From positions 1 through 6,547 of the forward strand of contig VFLF01000721.1 of NCBI GenBank assembly GCA_009885185.1: a stretch of 6,547 nt of DNA, read 5' to 3'. This stretch comes from Nitrosomonadales bacterium. Lineage in GTDB: Bacteria > Pseudomonadota > Gammaproteobacteria > Burkholderiales > SG8-41. Shown here piece after piece: positions 5,589 through 6,547 of the stretch. How positions within the stretch are numbered: the first letter of the stretch is position 1; each line of letters begins with the position of its first letter. The position numbers and the translations under genes were made by a program. Below the pieces are notes generated by a model. It did no database searches. It was not told where the DNA came from and saw only the letters and a program-made list of their open reading frames with translations.

Positions 5589-6547
5589 TCAACCAGCCTC
5601 TGCCGCCGCGCGCCGCGCGCCGGCTGCACTGAGCAGCAAAAACAAAAACCCGCCGAGCGCGAACAATGTAAGCAAGCCAAAGGTCACCGCATAGCTGCCG
5701 TTCAAACGGTAAATCAGCGCAAACAATGCCGGCCCGATGAGGATGCCTGCGAAGTTCCACACCATCGCCCCGCTGGTGGCAATGCTCACCTTGCCGGGCG
5801 GGCTGAGCCGCGCGACTTCCGCCAGAAACAAGCCATTCCAGCCGATGGCCGACGCACCAAACAGCAGAAACAGGAGCGCCATGAGCGCACGCGGCCACTG
5901 CGGCGTGACGAACGCCATGACCGCGCAGCACACCACCATCACCGCGCTTAATTTAATCAGCAGGCCGAGACAGTTGCCAAAACGATCGGCGATCCAGCCC
6001 CACGCGATGCGCCCGGCCACCCCCGCGCCCTGCGCCACCGACAGCATGATTCCCGCCGCCACCAGCCCGTAGCTTGCTTCCTGCACCAGCATGGTCACCG
6101 CGAACGAACTCAAACAAAGCTGCACGCCCGACATGAACATCGACGCCACCGACAGCCATCGCAGTTCCGCAAATCGCCACAGCAGCGCCATGCCTTCACG
6201 CGCCTGCGCCCGCGCACTGCCTGCCTGCGGCGTGCGGTCGTCGTCCCAGGACGCGCGCACCGGCTGCAACGCCGCGATCATCAGCAGCGCGAATACCATC
6301 ACCAACGCCACCGCCCATTTCCACCCCAGCAGCAATGTCACCGGCGGGGCGATCAGCGCCATCAGCATCCACCCGGCGGGCACGCAGGTCTGCTTGATCG
6401 AAAACAGCAGATTGCGGCGCTTGGGCGGACTGAAGCGAAACAACACGTGCGCGGCCGCGGGGGTCATCACGCTCATGGCCGTACCAAGCAATATCGACGC
6501 CGCCACCAGCGCCACCAATCCCGACAGCAAGGCCAGCGCCAGCGCAA
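5589..6547 (-). CDS. Major facilitator superfamily transporter, C-terminal part (start outside window)
   Basis: The frame is open from the right edge of the window, so the 5' end is missing. About 318 residues are visible from a usual 390-420, meaning roughly the first two helices are lost. A TTG at 6530 is in frame but is only a Leu codon inside a helix. Visible motifs are S-I-K-Q-T-C-V-P-A-G (about 6400-6370), the W-D-D-D-R-T central cytoplasmic loop region, and the second-half motif G-R-I-A-W-G-W-I-A-D-R-F-G (about 6017-5978), the classic loop signature of MFS. About ten hydrophobic segments can be counted. The C-tail ends in Arg/Ala-rich A-G-A-R-R-A-A-A-E-A-G. Members of this kind usually move small metabolites with protons. 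The gene leads an operon with two TauE/SafE permeases, so uptake by MFS and export by TauE of related anions is plausible but unproven. The Cys in K-Q-T-C-V-P-A-G stands where I would expect Gly. Confidence 0.9.
   Translation of the reverse strand, partial: ALALALLSGLVALVAASILLGTAMSVMTPAAAHVLFRFSPPKRRNLLFSIKQTCVPAGWMLMALIAPPVTLLLGWKWAVALVMVFALLMIAALQPVRASWDDDRTPQAGSARAQAREGMALLWRFAELRWLSVASMFMSGVQLCLSSFAVTMLVQEASYGLVAAGIMLSVAQGAGVAGRIAWGWIADRFGNCLGLLIKLSAVMVVCCAVMAFVTPQWPRALMALLFLLFGASAIGWNGLFLAEVARLSPPGKVSIATSGAMVWNFAGILIGPALFALIYRLNGSYAVTFGLLTLFALGGFLFLLLSAAGARRAAAEAG

Noticed and set aside
5588..5680. N-terminal extension of TauE/SafE permease A
   Set aside because: The added residues are Cys/Arg-rich, overlap the MFS coding end, and are not a membrane-protein N-terminus. 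ATG 5587 fits the spacing of the operon.
6530..6547. TTG at 6530 as the start of the MFS gene
   Set aside because: The frame continues without a stop to the window edge as A-L-A-L-A, and the protein lacks the first MFS helices if begun there. The gene is cut by the edge.

Overview
The window looks like chromosomal DNA of a fairly GC-rich proteobacterium, most likely a betaproteobacterium of the Burkholderiales type. The main reason is a Bug/TctC-type periplasmic binding protein, a family greatly expanded in that group. It sits next to an Asp/Glu-racemase-superfamily gene, a DUF898 (YjgN-like) gene and an M48 peptidase gene, and the longest intergenic gap holds palindromic repeats of a common proteobacterial type. 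No phage, plasmid, CRISPR, rRNA or tRNA signal is visible. The taxonomic call is inference from gene families; base composition was judged by eye, not computed.

Layout, left to right. (1) 1-327, minus: the N-terminal 109 codons of an Asp/Glu racemase/arylmalonate-decarboxylase superfamily protein, cut by the window edge; the usual first catalytic Cys position reads Gly. (2) 328-398: a 71-base divergent intergenic region with a TTGCGC-N10-GCGCAA palindrome, an operator candidate. (3) 399-1349, plus: a Bug/TctC periplasmic solute-binding protein. (4) 1378-2451, plus: a polytopic DUF898 membrane protein with three recognisable copies of a repeated unit. (5) 2432-3541, plus: a membrane-anchored M48 metallopeptidase (HELGH, EHEREAD, SHP) whose start lies inside the end of the DUF898 gene. 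(6) 3542-3901: the only gene-free stretch over 300 bases, holding a composite nested-palindrome repeat at about 3538-3695 and a weak promoter candidate. (7) 3902-4042, plus: a 46-residue, two-helix hydrophobic protein. (8) 4093-6547, minus: a three-gene operon read right to left, MFS transporter (start outside the window), TauE/SafE permease A and TauE/SafE permease B, with single-base gaps between genes.

How the genes may work together. The racemase-like enzyme and the Bug receptor are divergent neighbours sharing one short control region, which suggests a common small-organic-acid or amino-acid-derived substrate; the substrate cannot be read from the sequence. DUF898 and M48 are translationally linked by a 20-base overlap and form the least-understood unit here, plausibly an envelope or membrane-protein quality-control pair. 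The MFS/TauE/TauE operon encodes three inner-membrane transporters and looks like an anion or organic-acid import/export set. It converges on the small membrane-protein gene, and the two groups appear independent.
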